A stretch of 64,000 bases of DNA, taken from an uncultured Alphaproteobacteria bacterium (GTDB taxonomy: Bacteria > Pseudomonadota > Alphaproteobacteria > UBA8366 > JADFVY01). The position numbers and the translations under genes are program-made. Positions 42,247-50,847 of this stretch are shown one piece after another. Location of the stretch: contig CAMYKU010000032.1 in NCBI GenBank assembly GCA_947259105.1, positions 1 to 64,000 of the forward strand, in the 5' to 3' direction. Positions within the stretch are counted from its first letter, which is position 1; each line of letters begins with the position of its first letter. The notes under the pieces were generated by a model, which saw only the letters and a program-made list of their open reading frames with translations, ran no database searches and had not been told where the DNA came from.

Positions 42247-42999
42247 TTACTCGACGCCATGGAAGATCCGGTCGAACCGGATGTCGAACCCGTTCCGGGA
42301 AAAGAACAGGACCTCGGCACGGCCGATCAGATTCTCGGCGGGAACCGGTCCGATGACGCGGCTGTCCGCCGAGTTGTCCCGGTTGTCGCCCATGGCGAAG
42401 TAATGTCCCGGGGGAACGGTATATTCCCGTGTACGGTCGAATCCGGAGGTATCTCCCTGCGTCTCGATAATCCGGTGCACCCGTCCATTCGGGAGGGTTT
42501 CGAGGTACTGCGGGACCATGCGGCCCGGCGAGAGTTCGTAATCCTCGATCCGCTCCCGTTCGACCGGCGCGCCGTTGATGTGAAGGATCCCCTTGGCGAC
42601 CTGAATCCGGTCGCCCGGCAGGCCGACGATCCGCTTGATATAGTCCTCCGAAAGTTCGGTCGGGTTCCGGAATACCGCAACGTCGCCCCGTTCGACGGGG
42701 CTCTCCCAGACCCGGCCCTCGAACCGGACCAGCCCGAAGGGGAAGGAATGGCGGCTGTATCCGTAGCTGTATTTCGAGACGAACAGATAGTCGCCGACCA
42801 TCAGCGTCGGGTACATGGACGACGATGGAATACTGAATGGTTGGAACGCCACGAACCTTAAACCAATGACGGCCAAGCCGATCAGGGCGAGCAATAGGAT
42901 CGCGGCACGCCCCGGCCACCTGCGCCGTCCGCCGGCGGCCGCAAACGTGTCCGTCCGCGCCTGCGTGGAGTCCCGTACCGCCGCCTTTGCATCTTCCAT
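42247..42999 (-). CDS. Signal peptidase I, upstream tandem copy
   Basis: A 250-residue paralogue of the adjacent lepB, nearly identical through the catalytic core. The nucleophile is Ser61 in IPSSSMYPTLMVGDYLFVSKYSYGYSRHSFPFGL and the general base is Lys122 in DYIKRIVGLPGDRI, followed by GHYFAMGDNRDNSADSR. The N-terminal 35 residues and the C-terminal end differ; it lacks the extra NWNQEPDNF loop of the other copy. All catalytic residues are intact, so it is probably active. It is the fifth gene of the block that starts at rpoZ, and may have a distinct substrate range or expression. Confidence 0.9.
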   Translation of the reverse strand: MEDAKAAVRDSTQARTDTFAAAGGRRRWPGRAAILLLALIGLAVIGLRFVAFQPFSIPSSSMYPTLMVGDYLFVSKYSYGYSRHSFPFGLVRFEGRVWESPVERGDVAVFRNPTELSEDYIKRIVGLPGDRIQVAKGILHINGAPVERERIEDYELSPGRMVPQYLETLPNGRVHRIIETQGDTSGFDRTREYTVPPGHYFAMGDNRDNSADSRVIGPVPAENLIGRAEVLFFSRNGFDIRFDRIFHGVE

Positions 43000-43035
43000 C
43001 GAATGAGGTTCCCGGTTATTTCGAGTGCCGCTCCG

Positions 43036-43443
43036 TCAGGCGCCGGCACCATCGACGGCGGAAATAATGACGATCGCCTGGGCAAGCGGAAAATCGTCGG
43101 TGATGGTGAGGTCGATCTGCGCCGTCATGCCGGCGGGCGTCATCTCCCGAAGCCGCACCAGCGCACCACCGGTCAGCGCCATGGTCGGCTTTCCCGACGG
43201 CAGGTTCACGACGCCGAGATCGCGCCAGAACACGCCCCTGCGGAAACCGGTCCCCAGCGCCTTCGAACACGCCTCCTTCGCGGCGAAGCGCTTGGCGTAG
43301 CTCGCCGCCCGATTGGCCCGCCGGTCCGATTTCCGGCGCTCGATCTCGGTAAAAATGCGGTCCTCGAAGCGTGCCCCGAACCGCTCGAGCGTCGCCTCGA
43401 CCCGGCGAATATCGATGAGATCGTTGCCAATCCCCAGGATCAT
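43036..43443 (-). CDS. acpS: Holo-[acyl-carrier-protein] synthase
   Basis: A 135-residue phosphopantetheinyl transferase that activates acyl carrier protein using CoA. Typical motifs are [22 protein letters not shown] at the start, with the metal-binding Asp, and [41 protein letters not shown] in the middle. The ATG at 43443 shares a base with the pdxJ stop (TGATG); a GTG one codon earlier is also possible. pdxJ-acpS-lepB is a conserved alphaproteobacterial order. Confidence 0.93.
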   Translation of the reverse strand: MILGIGNDLIDIRRVEATLERFGARFEDRIFTEIERRKSDRRANRAASYAKRFAAKEACSKALGTGFRRGVFWRDLGVVNLPSGKPTMALTGGALVRLREMTPAGMTAQIDLTITDDFPLAQAIVIISAVDGAGA

Positions 43444-44198
43444 CACGCGCTCTGCTCGCCCTGGGCGTTGGCGCGGGCCTTGTCCATGAGTGCACGCATC
43501 CGTTTGATGGTGCTGTCGAGCCCGCCGAAGATCGCCTCACCGATCAGGAAATGGCCGATATTGAGCTCGACGACCTGCGGAATCGACGCGACCGGAACCA
43601 CGTTGTCGAAGGTCAGCCCGTGACCGGCATGGCATTCCAGCCCCAGCCCGTCGCAGTGTGCCGCGGCGGCGCGCAGCCGGCCGAGTTCCGCCTCGCGCGC
43701 CCGGCCCTTGAGATTGGCGTAACTGCCGGTGTGCAGTTCGACCACCGGGGCGCCCAGCCGCACCGCGGCGTCGAGCTGCGCCGGGTCGGGCTCGACGAAC
43801 AGCGACACGCGAATCCCGGCGTCTCCAAGGCGATCTGCAAAGGGTTTGAGCTTGTCGAATCCGCCGGCAACGTTCAGCCCGCCCTCGGTCGTCCGTTCCT
43901 CGCGCTTCTCGGGCACCAGGCAGGCGGCGTGGGGGTTGTGGCGCAGCGCGATCGCCAGCATCTCGTCGGTTGCCGCCATCTCGAAATTCAGCGGCAGGTC
44001 GATTTCGCCCGTCAGCCTGGTGATATCGTTATCGGTAATGTGGCGCCTGTCCTCGCGCAGATGCGCAGTGATCCCGTCTGCCCCGGCCCGCGCCGCAAGG
44101 CTGGCCGCGCGGACGGGATCCGGGTCCGGGCCGCCGCGCGCGTTGCGTATGGTCGCGACGTGGTCGATGTTGACGCCGAGCCGCAAAATCCGTTTCAT
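43443..44198 (-). CDS. pdxJ: Pyridoxine 5'-phosphate synthase
   Basis: A 251-residue TIM-barrel enzyme that condenses 1-deoxyxylulose 5-phosphate and 3-amino-2-oxopropyl phosphate into pyridoxine 5'-phosphate. Signature stretches are [74 protein letters not shown] and the C-terminal [13 protein letters not shown] plus [16 protein letters not shown]. The ATG at 44198 follows AGGAGAGG; a longer frame upstream has no support. Its stop overlaps acpS. Confidence 0.95.
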   Translation of the reverse strand: MKRILRLGVNIDHVATIRNARGGPDPDPVRAASLAARAGADGITAHLREDRRHITDNDITRLTGEIDLPLNFEMAATDEMLAIALRHNPHAACLVPEKREERTTEGGLNVAGGFDKLKPFADRLGDAGIRVSLFVEPDPAQLDAAVRLGAPVVELHTGSYANLKGRAREAELGRLRAAAAHCDGLGLECHAGHGLTFDNVVPVASIPQVVELNIGHFLIGEAIFGGLDSTIKRMRALMDKARANAQGEQSA

Positions 44199-44280
44199 CG
44201 ATCCTCTCCTTCCATTACGGCGGTTTTCCTGTCCTCCAGAGCCGATCCTTGAAACCACCCGCCTGGAAAGTCTCGGCCGG

Positions 44281-44988
44281 TCAGCCGCTGGACTCCCGGT
44301 TCACCGGCATGCTCTCGGCCAAGGGGGCATCTTCGCGTACCGGCAGCGTCGTGACCTCCGGGCTTTCGGCGTCGGCGAGAGCCTTGGCCTCGCGTGCCTT
44401 CTTCAACTTCCGCCGGCGGCGCGCGATGCGCCGGGCCTGATAGGCCGTCACAAGGGGTTTCAACATCAGGTAAGCGACCATCCAGACGACGATGAAGGTG
44501 GGCACGCTGCCAACCATCATGGGCCAGATGATCGTCCAGACATTCTCGAAATATGCCGAGTCCAGCTGGAACTTCACGACCGCCTTTCCCAGCACGCCGA
44601 ACAGGTCGGTAAAGATCCTCAGGAAGTCCGGCTGGCGTCCGTGCAGCGCGGAACCCGCCCCCATCTTGGTGCCCAGCGTATAGGTCCACCACCAGATGAA
44701 CGGAAACGTCCAGGGGTTTCCCACCCCGGTGCCGATCAGCCCGGCGATGACGTTGCCGCGCGATAACAGGGACATCAGCGCCGCCAGGATGAAATGCACG
44801 CCGAGGAACGGCGTGCAGGAAATCGCCGCGCCGGACGCGAAACCCGCGGCGATGCTGTGCGGCGTGCCGTGCAGCCGCCCGACCCGGTGCCACAGATACA
44901 TGACCACCCGGCCCCACCCCATGCGGGGCCAGATCAGGTTGCTGACCCGGTGGTGAACCGGCTGCTGGGCGCGGCGTCTGAACATCAT
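44281..44988 (-). CDS. DUF2062 membrane protein
   Basis: A 235-residue inner-membrane protein with the DUF2062 core [66 protein letters not shown] and two to three further helices, ending in a basic tail ([19 protein letters not shown]). Function is unknown. It lies between rsh and pdxJ, its usual place in alphaproteobacteria. ATG at 44988 is taken as start; a GTG at 45021 would add 11 residues. Confidence 0.82.
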   Translation of the reverse strand: MMFRRRAQQPVHHRVSNLIWPRMGWGRVVMYLWHRVGRLHGTPHSIAAGFASGAAISCTPFLGVHFILAALMSLLSRGNVIAGLIGTGVGNPWTFPFIWWWTYTLGTKMGAGSALHGRQPDFLRIFTDLFGVLGKAVVKFQLDSAYFENVWTIIWPMMVGSVPTFIVVWMVAYLMLKPLVTAYQARRIARRRRKLKKAREAKALADAESPEVTTLPVREDAPLAESMPVNRESSG

Positions 44989-45053
44989 TGGCAGAATATA
45001 CCGTCGTGCACCGACTGACACGGTGGAATTTCGATACGGAATTGCGGCGGACG

Positions 45054-47189
45054 TCAGCCCCTGGCGCGATCGACCGTGTTTACGACCCGCGTCGCGCGAA
45101 GCGCCGCCATAATGTCCGTCAACTGCCTGAGGTCCGCAACCTCTATATCGATCAGCATTTCGAAAAAATCCACCGACCGATGAACGATCTTGAGGTTGGT
45201 GATGTTGCCGCTGTCACGCCCGATGACCGTGGATATCGTGCCCAGCGCGCCCGGTTCATTGTTCACGACGACATGAATCCGGCCGACATGCATGGCCTGT
45301 TCCGCATTCTCGACATCCCAGGAAACGTCGAGCCAGCGCTCCGGCATGTCGGCGAAGCCCTCCAGGGCGTCGCAATCGATGGTGTGTATGGTGACACCCT
45401 TGCCGGTGGTCACGATGCCGACGATTCGATCCCCCGGCAGCGCGTGGCAGCAACCCGCGAAATGAACCGCCATGCCCGCGATCAGGCCGCGAATCGGGAT
45501 GGCATGGCTTTTTTCGGTGCGCGCGCGGCGGGCGATCGGGACGACTTTCCGCGAGCGTGCCTTCTTGGCGCCCGGGAATACGGCCCAAAGGACTTCGCGC
45601 CCGGTATGCTGGCCCTCGCCCACCACGGCATAAAGATCCTCGACGTTGTGGCAGTCGAAGGTCTTGAGCACACCCTTGAGCGCCTTCTCGGTCAGCTCAT
45701 AGCCTTCCTGACGGAAGGTCTTGGCGACGATCTCGCGGCCGAGGCTGACATACTGCGAACGTTGCTGGCTGCGCACAAAACGGCGGATGCAGGCGCGCGC
45801 CTTGCCGGTGACGACGAAGCTCTCCCATGTCGGAGACGGCGTCTGCGCCCGCGACGTGATGATCTCGACCTGGTCGCCATTGCGCAGTTGCGAGCGGAGC
45901 GGGACGATCCGTCCGTTGATCTTCGCGCCGACGCACGTGTTGCCGACCTCCGAATGCACCGCGTAGGCGAAATCGACCGGGGTCGCACCGTGCGGCAAGG
46001 CGTACAGGTCGCCCTTGGGCGAAAAGCAGAACACCTGGTCGGAAAACATTTCGAGCTTGGTGTGCTCGAGGAATTCCTCGGGCTCGGAGGCGTGTTCGAG
46101 AATTTCCAGCAACTGCCGCAGCCAGCGGTACTGTGTGCCCTCGGTCTGCGGCTTGCCCTCCTTGTAGAGCCAGTGCGCCGCGACGCCCATTTCCGCGATC
46201 TCGTGCATTTCGCGGGTCCGGATCTGGATTTCGATCCGCTGGTTTTCGGGCCCGATCACGCCGGTATGGATCGAGCGGTAGCCGTTCGGCTTGGAAATCG
46301 ACACGTAGTCCTTGAAGCGGCCCGGCACCACGCGGTACGTGTTGTGAATCACACCCAGCGCGCGGTAACAGTCGTCGACCGATTCGACGATGATGCGGAA
46401 CGCCATGATGTCCGACAGCTGCTCGAACGCGACATCCTTGCGCTGCATCTTGCGCCAGATCGAATGCGGTGTTTTCTCGCGCCCCGAAACTTCCGCCGAA
46501 ATGTCCGCTTCCGCGAGTGTTTCGCGCAGTTCCGCGATAACGCGACCGATCACGTCGCCACCGCGCGACCGCAGGAAATCCAGGCGCTTGGCCACCGAAT
46601 CATGGGCGTCGGTGTTCAGCTCCTGGAACGCCAGGTTCTCCAGTTCGTCCTTCCAGTCACGGATGCCGATGCGCTCCGCCAGCGGGACGTAGATTTCCAT
46701 CGTTTCCCGGGCGACACGCTTGCGTTTTTCTTCGCTCTTGACGTGGTGGAGCGTCCGCATGTTGTGCAGCCGGTCCGCCAATTTGACCAGCAACACCCTG
46801 ATATCCTCCGACATCGCCAGCAGTAGCTTGCGGAAGTTCTCCGCCTGCCGCGCCTTGTCGGATTGCAATTCGATCTGGCTGAGCTTGGTGACGCCGTCGA
46901 CCAGCCGCGCGATCTCGTCGCCGAACAGCTCGTTGATGTCTTTGAGCGTCGCGACGGTGTCTTCGACCGTATCGTGCAGAAGGCCGGTGATGATCGACGC
47001 AGAGTCCAGCTTCATGCTGGCCAGGATGCCGGCGACTTCGACGGGGTGCGAGAAATACGGATCGCCAGATGCGCGCAGCTGCGAGCCGTGCACCTTCATC
47101 GAAAAGACATAGGCGCGGTTGAGGGTCTCCTCATCCGCGCCCGGATCGTAACTCTTTACCCGCTCGACCAGTTCATATTGCCGCATCAT
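45054..47189 (-). CDS. rsh: Bifunctional (p)ppGpp synthetase/hydrolase (Rsh)
   Basis: A 711-residue stringent-response enzyme that makes and degrades (p)ppGpp. The HD hydrolase domain is at about 25-180 (YFSHPVEVAGILASMKLDSASIITGLLHDTVEDTVAT, with the HD pair and the RLHNMRTL motif), so hydrolase activity should be intact. The synthetase domain is near 230-350 (SIWRKMQRKDVAFEQLSDIMAFRIIV, SISKPNGYRSIHTGVIGPENQRIEIQIRT). A TGS domain is at 385-450 and a C-terminal ACT domain at 635-710. Alphaproteobacteria usually carry this single RelA/SpoT hybrid. rpoZ lies 55 bp upstream. Confidence 0.94.
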   Translation of the reverse strand: MMRQYELVERVKSYDPGADEETLNRAYVFSMKVHGSQLRASGDPYFSHPVEVAGILASMKLDSASIITGLLHDTVEDTVATLKDINELFGDEIARLVDGVTKLSQIELQSDKARQAENFRKLLLAMSEDIRVLLVKLADRLHNMRTLHHVKSEEKRKRVARETMEIYVPLAERIGIRDWKDELENLAFQELNTDAHDSVAKRLDFLRSRGGDVIGRVIAELRETLAEADISAEVSGREKTPHSIWRKMQRKDVAFEQLSDIMAFRIIVESVDDCYRALGVIHNTYRVVPGRFKDYVSISKPNGYRSIHTGVIGPENQRIEIQIRTREMHEIAEMGVAAHWLYKEGKPQTEGTQYRWLRQLLEILEHASEPEEFLEHTKLEMFSDQVFCFSPKGDLYALPHGATPVDFAYAVHSEVGNTCVGAKINGRIVPLRSQLRNGDQVEIITSRAQTPSPTWESFVVTGKARACIRRFVRSQQRSQYVSLGREIVAKTFRQEGYELTEKALKGVLKTFDCHNVEDLYAVVGEGQHTGREVLWAVFPGAKKARSRKVVPIARRARTEKSHAIPIRGLIAGMAVHFAGCCHALPGDRIVGIVTTGKGVTIHTIDCDALEGFADMPERWLDVSWDVENAEQAMHVGRIHVVVNNEPGALGTISTVIGRDSGNITNLKIVHRSVDFFEMLIDIEVADLRQLTDIMAALRATRVVNTVDRARG

Positions 47190-47244
47190 TCGGCGCTATT
47201 CCCAAATTCGCGGCAATTTCAGTTGCGGTGAACGGGGCGTCGAC

Positions 47245-47655
47245 TCACTCCGTCGGCGCCGGTTCCAGCGTCTCGTTACCGCCCTCTTCCTCGCCGGCGC
47301 CGATTTCCTCGCTGTTCTGCTCGACCAGTTCGCCTTCCTTCAGATACTGGGCCGGGTCGGCCTCGTCGCCGGCCATGATCGCGCCGGCCATGAGCTCGAG
47401 GGTATCCTCTTCCTCGGGCTCGTCGACCTCGACGTGGCGCTGCAAGCTGCGGATCAGCGAATCCCTTGTCTCGACCAGGCCGATCGTTTCGTCCGCGATC
47501 TCCCGCAGCGCGACCACCGGGTTCTTGTCGTTGTCGCGATCGATGGTCAATGCCGCGCCGGCCGAAACGGCACGGCTGCGATGCGCCGCCAGCATCACGA
47601 GGTCAAAGCGGTTGGGTATTTTGAGGACGCAGTCCTCGACTGTTACACGCGCCAT
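47245..47655 (-). CDS. rpoZ: DNA-directed RNA polymerase subunit omega
   Basis: A 136-residue omega subunit that helps assemble RNA polymerase and mediates ppGpp binding. The N-terminal [57 protein letters not shown] is the conserved domain. An acidic C-terminal extension ([14 protein letters not shown] ... [19 protein letters not shown]) is typical of alphaproteobacteria. The rsh gene follows directly. I chose the ATG at 47655; the frame upstream of it is not protein-like. Confidence 0.93.
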   Translation of the reverse strand: MARVTVEDCVLKIPNRFDLVMLAAHRSRAVSAGAALTIDRDNDKNPVVALREIADETIGLVETRDSLIRSLQRHVEVDEPEEEDTLELMAGAIMAGDEADPAQYLKEGELVEQNSEEIGAGEEEGGNETLEPAPTE

Positions 47656-47987
47656 CTGGTCCGGTTCCGTAAATTGCCTGAAAATCGGCTTGGAATATAG
47701 GGTCGCTACCGCGGCCTTGCAAGCGATTTGGCGGATACCGGGACGGCGGATCCGCTGGCCGGTTGCCTTCAAATTGACATATTTTTCCAGAATTCGGGTC
47801 GCAACCCTTGCCGGATGTCTCCGCAAAGGGTAAATATTTGGTATAGATGCAAATCGGTTTCGTATTACTGCTGTGCATCTTTGGGTGGCAGGCTGCCCTT
47901 CGACAGTACGGGTCAGGGTAATTGACGGATCCGGCTGTAGTAATCGGGCATCCTTGCTTTGAGAATTTTTTTTGGGATCTTAACGCC
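47656..47987. other. 332-bp divergent region between rpoZ and the NYN-domain gene
   Basis: No gene is seen here. A candidate plus-strand promoter is TTGCCG at 47808-47813, a 17-bp spacer and TAAATA at 47831-47836. An isolated TTGACA is at 47774-47779 without a good partner. A run of eight T lies at 47966-47973 just before the NYN start. The rpoZ promoter must also be in this stretch. Confidence 0.45.
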
Positions 47988-48596
47988 ATGCCTATGAATT
48001 TCTATCCCGGTGAACGGATCGCACTGTTCGTCGATGGCGCGAATCTGTATGCCGCCGCCAGGGCACTCGGATTCGACATCGATTACAAACGGTTGCTGGC
48101 CCTGTTCAAGAAGCAGGGCCGCCTGGTCCGGGCCTTCTACTACACAGCCCTTATCGACGATCAGGAGTATTCGCCTATTCGCCCGCTGGTCGACTGGCTC
48201 GACTACAACGGCTACACGATGGTCACCAAGCCGACCAAGGAGTTCACGGATGCGTCCGGGCGTCGGAAGATAAAGGGCAACATGGATATCGAGTTGGCCA
48301 CCGACGTGATGGAAATGGCGGAGCGCCTGGACCACGTGGTGCTGTTTTCCGGAGACGGTGATTTCCGGTGTCTGGTCGAGGCCACCCAGCGCAAGGGGGT
48401 TCGCGTCACGGTGGTCAGCACGGTCAAGTCCTCGCCGCCGATGGTGGCAGACGAACTGCGGCGGCAGGCCGACAATTTCATCGAGCTGCAGGATATCGCC
48501 GACGAGATCTCCAGGGCGCACGCGCCTCGTGAACCCGGCGAGCCAGTTGATCTGGCCGAGGACGAGGAAGAGCCAGCGTACGATCTCGCCACGTGA
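47988..48596 (+). CDS. NYN-domain (LabA/DUF88-like) putative RNase
   Basis: A 202-residue protein whose core, about 8-165, is a PIN-like NYN domain. Conserved acidic residues occur in IALFVDGANLYAAA, KGNMDIELATDVMEMA and VVLFSGDGDFRCLVEA, which would bind the metal for RNA cleavage. It ends in an acidic tail. The family (LabA/DUF88) is widespread and mostly uncharacterised. The ATG at 47988 is chosen because conserved sequence begins there; a second ATG is two codons on. The uracil-DNA glycosylase gene follows after 36 bp. Confidence 0.82.
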   Translation: MPMNFYPGERIALFVDGANLYAAARALGFDIDYKRLLALFKKQGRLVRAFYYTALIDDQEYSPIRPLVDWLDYNGYTMVTKPTKEFTDASGRRKIKGNMDIELATDVMEMAERLDHVVLFSGDGDFRCLVEATQRKGVRVTVVSTVKSSPPMVADELRRQADNFIELQDIADEISRAHAPREPGEPVDLAEDEEEPAYDLAT

Positions 48597-48632
48597 CCCC
48601 GCAAGGGGCGGGCGTGGCGGCCACAGTATAGA

Positions 48633-49271
48633 ATGGGTTTCGCAGGTCCGGCTGCGGATTGCGGGCTGTGCTCGAGACTCGTCCAGTTTCGCTGCGCCAA
48701 TACGGCCGCCTTTCCGGACTGGCACAATGCGCCGGTTCCCAGCTTCGGCGCCTGCGACGCGCGGCTCCTGATCGTCGGGCTCGCGCCGGGTCTGCGGGGC
48801 GCCAATCGTACGGGACGCCCGTTCACGGGCGATTTCGCCGGCGATCTGCTCTATCCCACCATCAAGGCCTTCGGCTTCGGTACCGGGCCTTACGACGCGC
48901 GGCCGGATGACGGGTTCCGGATGGCCGGCACGCGCGTGACCAACGCCGTGCGGTGCGTACCGCCGGAAAACAAGCCGACCACGCCCGAGATCAAGGCCTG
49001 CAACCGGTTCCTCAAGGCGGAAATCGCGGCCATGCCGGAACTCCGGGTGGTCCTGGCGCTGGGGCTTGTGGCGCATAAGGCGATCTTGCGGGCGCTCGGC
49101 CTGGTCGCCGCCCGCTATCCGTTCGCCCACGGGGCGATGCACGCACTACCGACAGGCCTGATGCTGGCCGACAGCTACCACTGCTCGCGTTACAACACCA
49201 ACACCGGCCGCCTGACCGAAGACATGTTCCGCGCCGTGTTCGCCGAACTGAGCGAACGGCTGAACGCCTGA
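48633..49271 (+). CDS. Uracil-DNA glycosylase, family 5 (UDGb)-like, iron-sulfur type
   Basis: A 212-residue DNA glycosylase that excises uracil and probably other deaminated bases. Motif 1 is LLIVGLAPGLRGANRTGRPFTGDFAGDLLY, with Ala and Gly where other families have catalytic Asp or Asn, the mark of family 5. The closing motif is HCSRYNTNTGRLT. Cys10, Cys13, Cys108 and Cys123 are placed to bind a [4Fe-4S] cluster. The start has no clear ribosome site, so coupling to the NYN gene 36 bp upstream is likely. Confidence 0.85.
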   Translation: MGFAGPAADCGLCSRLVQFRCANTAAFPDWHNAPVPSFGACDARLLIVGLAPGLRGANRTGRPFTGDFAGDLLYPTIKAFGFGTGPYDARPDDGFRMAGTRVTNAVRCVPPENKPTTPEIKACNRFLKAEIAAMPELRVVLALGLVAHKAILRALGLVAARYPFAHGAMHALPTGLMLADSYHCSRYNTNTGRLTEDMFRAVFAELSERLNA

Positions 49272-49292
49272 CAGGCCGTCGCGAAACCCGGG

Positions 49293-49760
49293 TTAACCCT
49301 TCTCGCGCATCAGGCGGGCCTGCTGGCGCTTCCAGTCGCGGTCCTTGTCGGCCTGCCGCTTGTCGTGCTGCTTCTTGCCCTTGGCCAGCCCCAGCAACAG
49401 CTTGGCGATGCCGCGCTCGTTGAAATAGATCTTCAGCGGAACGAGGGCCACGCCCTTCTGCCTCACCGCCGCCAGCAACCGCTCCATCTCCTTTTTGCGC
49501 AGCAGCAGCTTGCGCGGGCGCTTGGCTTCGTGGTTCTCGGGGCCTGCCTGCTGGTAGGGCGGGATATGGCAGTTAAGCAACCAGATCGCGCCGTCCTTGG
49601 GTCCGGCGTAGGATTCCGCGAGGCTGGCATGGCCCGCGCGCAGCGACTTGACCTCGCTGCCCATCAGCACCATGCCGGCCTCGACCGTGTCCTCGATAAG
49701 GTAGTCATGGCGGGCCCGCCGGTTTTCGGCGGCGGCGCGCCCACCCTTCTTCGCAGCCAT
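49293..49760 (-). CDS. smpB: SsrA-binding protein SmpB
   Basis: A 155-residue RNA-binding protein that delivers tmRNA to stalled ribosomes. Family features are [66 protein letters not shown] and the basic tail [33 protein letters not shown], which is disordered until bound. It follows dapA by 4 bp, an order common in alphaproteobacteria. Confidence 0.95.
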   Translation of the reverse strand: MAAKKGGRAAAENRRARHDYLIEDTVEAGMVLMGSEVKSLRAGHASLAESYAGPKDGAIWLLNCHIPPYQQAGPENHEAKRPRKLLLRKKEMERLLAAVRQKGVALVPLKIYFNERGIAKLLLGLAKGKKQHDKRQADKDRDWKRQQARLMREKG

Positions 49761-49764
49761 GGGA

Positions 49765-50640
49765 TCAGTTCAACAGCCCAACGGACCGCATCGTCTCCTC
49801 GACCCGGCTGCGACTGGCCTCAGCGATCGGCGCAATCGGCAGTCTCGTCTCGTCGGTACACTTGCCGAGCAGGCTGGCGGCGTACTTCACCGGGCCGGGG
49901 CTGGACTCGCAGAACAGCGCCGCGTGCAGCGGCATGAGCCGGTCGCGGATCTCGCCGAACCTGTCGAAATCCCTCGCCTGCCATGCCTTGTGCAGGTCCG
50001 AGCAAAGCCGCGGCGCAACGTTGGACGTCACCGAGATGCAGCCGTGTCCCCCCTGCCCCAGGAACGCGGCGATGGTCGCGTCCTCACCCGAAAGCTGGCA
50101 GAAATCCGGCCCGATCGTCGTGCGGGTGGCGAGCGGCCGCGCAAGATCGGCCGTCGCGTCCTTGACTCCGACGATGTTCGGCAGCCTGGCAAGCCGCGCC
50201 ATGGTGTCGACCGACATGTCGACGACGCTGCGGCCCGGGATATTGTAGATGATGATCGGAATATCGACCGCGGTGGCAATCGCCTCGTAATGGCGGTAGA
50301 GGCCTTCCTGCGTCGGCTTGTTGTAGTAGGGCGTTACGATCAGCGCCGCATCGGCGCCGGCCTCCCTGGCGTGGCGGGTCAGGTCGATGGCCTCCGCCGT
50401 GGAGTTCGAGCCGGCGCCCGCGATGACCGGCACTTTGTCCTTCGCAACGTCGAGGCATAGCGCGACCACGCGTTTATGCTCATCGTGACTGAGCGTCGGC
50501 GACTCGCCGGTCGTCCCCACCGGCACGACGCCGTCCGATCCCTCGTGGATCTGCCAGTCGACGAATTCCTGGAACGCCTTCTCATCCACCTTGCCGTCGC
50601 GGAACGGGGTAATCAGCGCGGTGATTGAGCCGCTGAACAT
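49765..50640 (-). CDS. dapA: 4-hydroxy-tetrahydrodipicolinate synthase
   Basis: A 291-residue TIM-barrel aldolase that condenses pyruvate with aspartate semialdehyde in lysine and diaminopimelate synthesis. The Schiff-base lysine is Lys160 in [14 protein letters not shown], Tyr132 lies in [10 protein letters not shown], and GTTGE at 42-46 completes the catalytic set. GGAGAAAAAG precedes the ATG. It is divergent from the lytic transglycosylase and followed by smpB. Confidence 0.94.
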   Translation of the reverse strand: MFSGSITALITPFRDGKVDEKAFQEFVDWQIHEGSDGVVPVGTTGESPTLSHDEHKRVVALCLDVAKDKVPVIAGAGSNSTAEAIDLTRHAREAGADAALIVTPYYNKPTQEGLYRHYEAIATAVDIPIIIYNIPGRSVVDMSVDTMARLARLPNIVGVKDATADLARPLATRTTIGPDFCQLSGEDATIAAFLGQGGHGCISVTSNVAPRLCSDLHKAWQARDFDRFGEIRDRLMPLHAALFCESSPGPVKYAASLLGKCTDETRLPIAPIAEASRSRVEETMRSVGLLN

Positions 50641-50847
50641 CTTTTTCTCCTCGATATCTCTCTGCGAGCGCCGGTTCTTGACGGGCGATCGTGCGAACGG
50701 ACGCGTTTGGCGCGACCATACCGTCCCCGATCAGACACGGCAAGCGCGCATGATCACGTCATTGTGCCCCACTCTTTACAGTTTTTTGGTAGTATGATTG
50801 ATACGATAGACTCGGTCAGGCAAGATCGAGTCCGGAGAGGCGGCAGA

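Noticed and set aside
42247-42999. Second lepB as a pseudogene
   Set aside because: Open frame, nucleophile Ser61, base Lys122 and the GDNRDNSADSR box are all intact.
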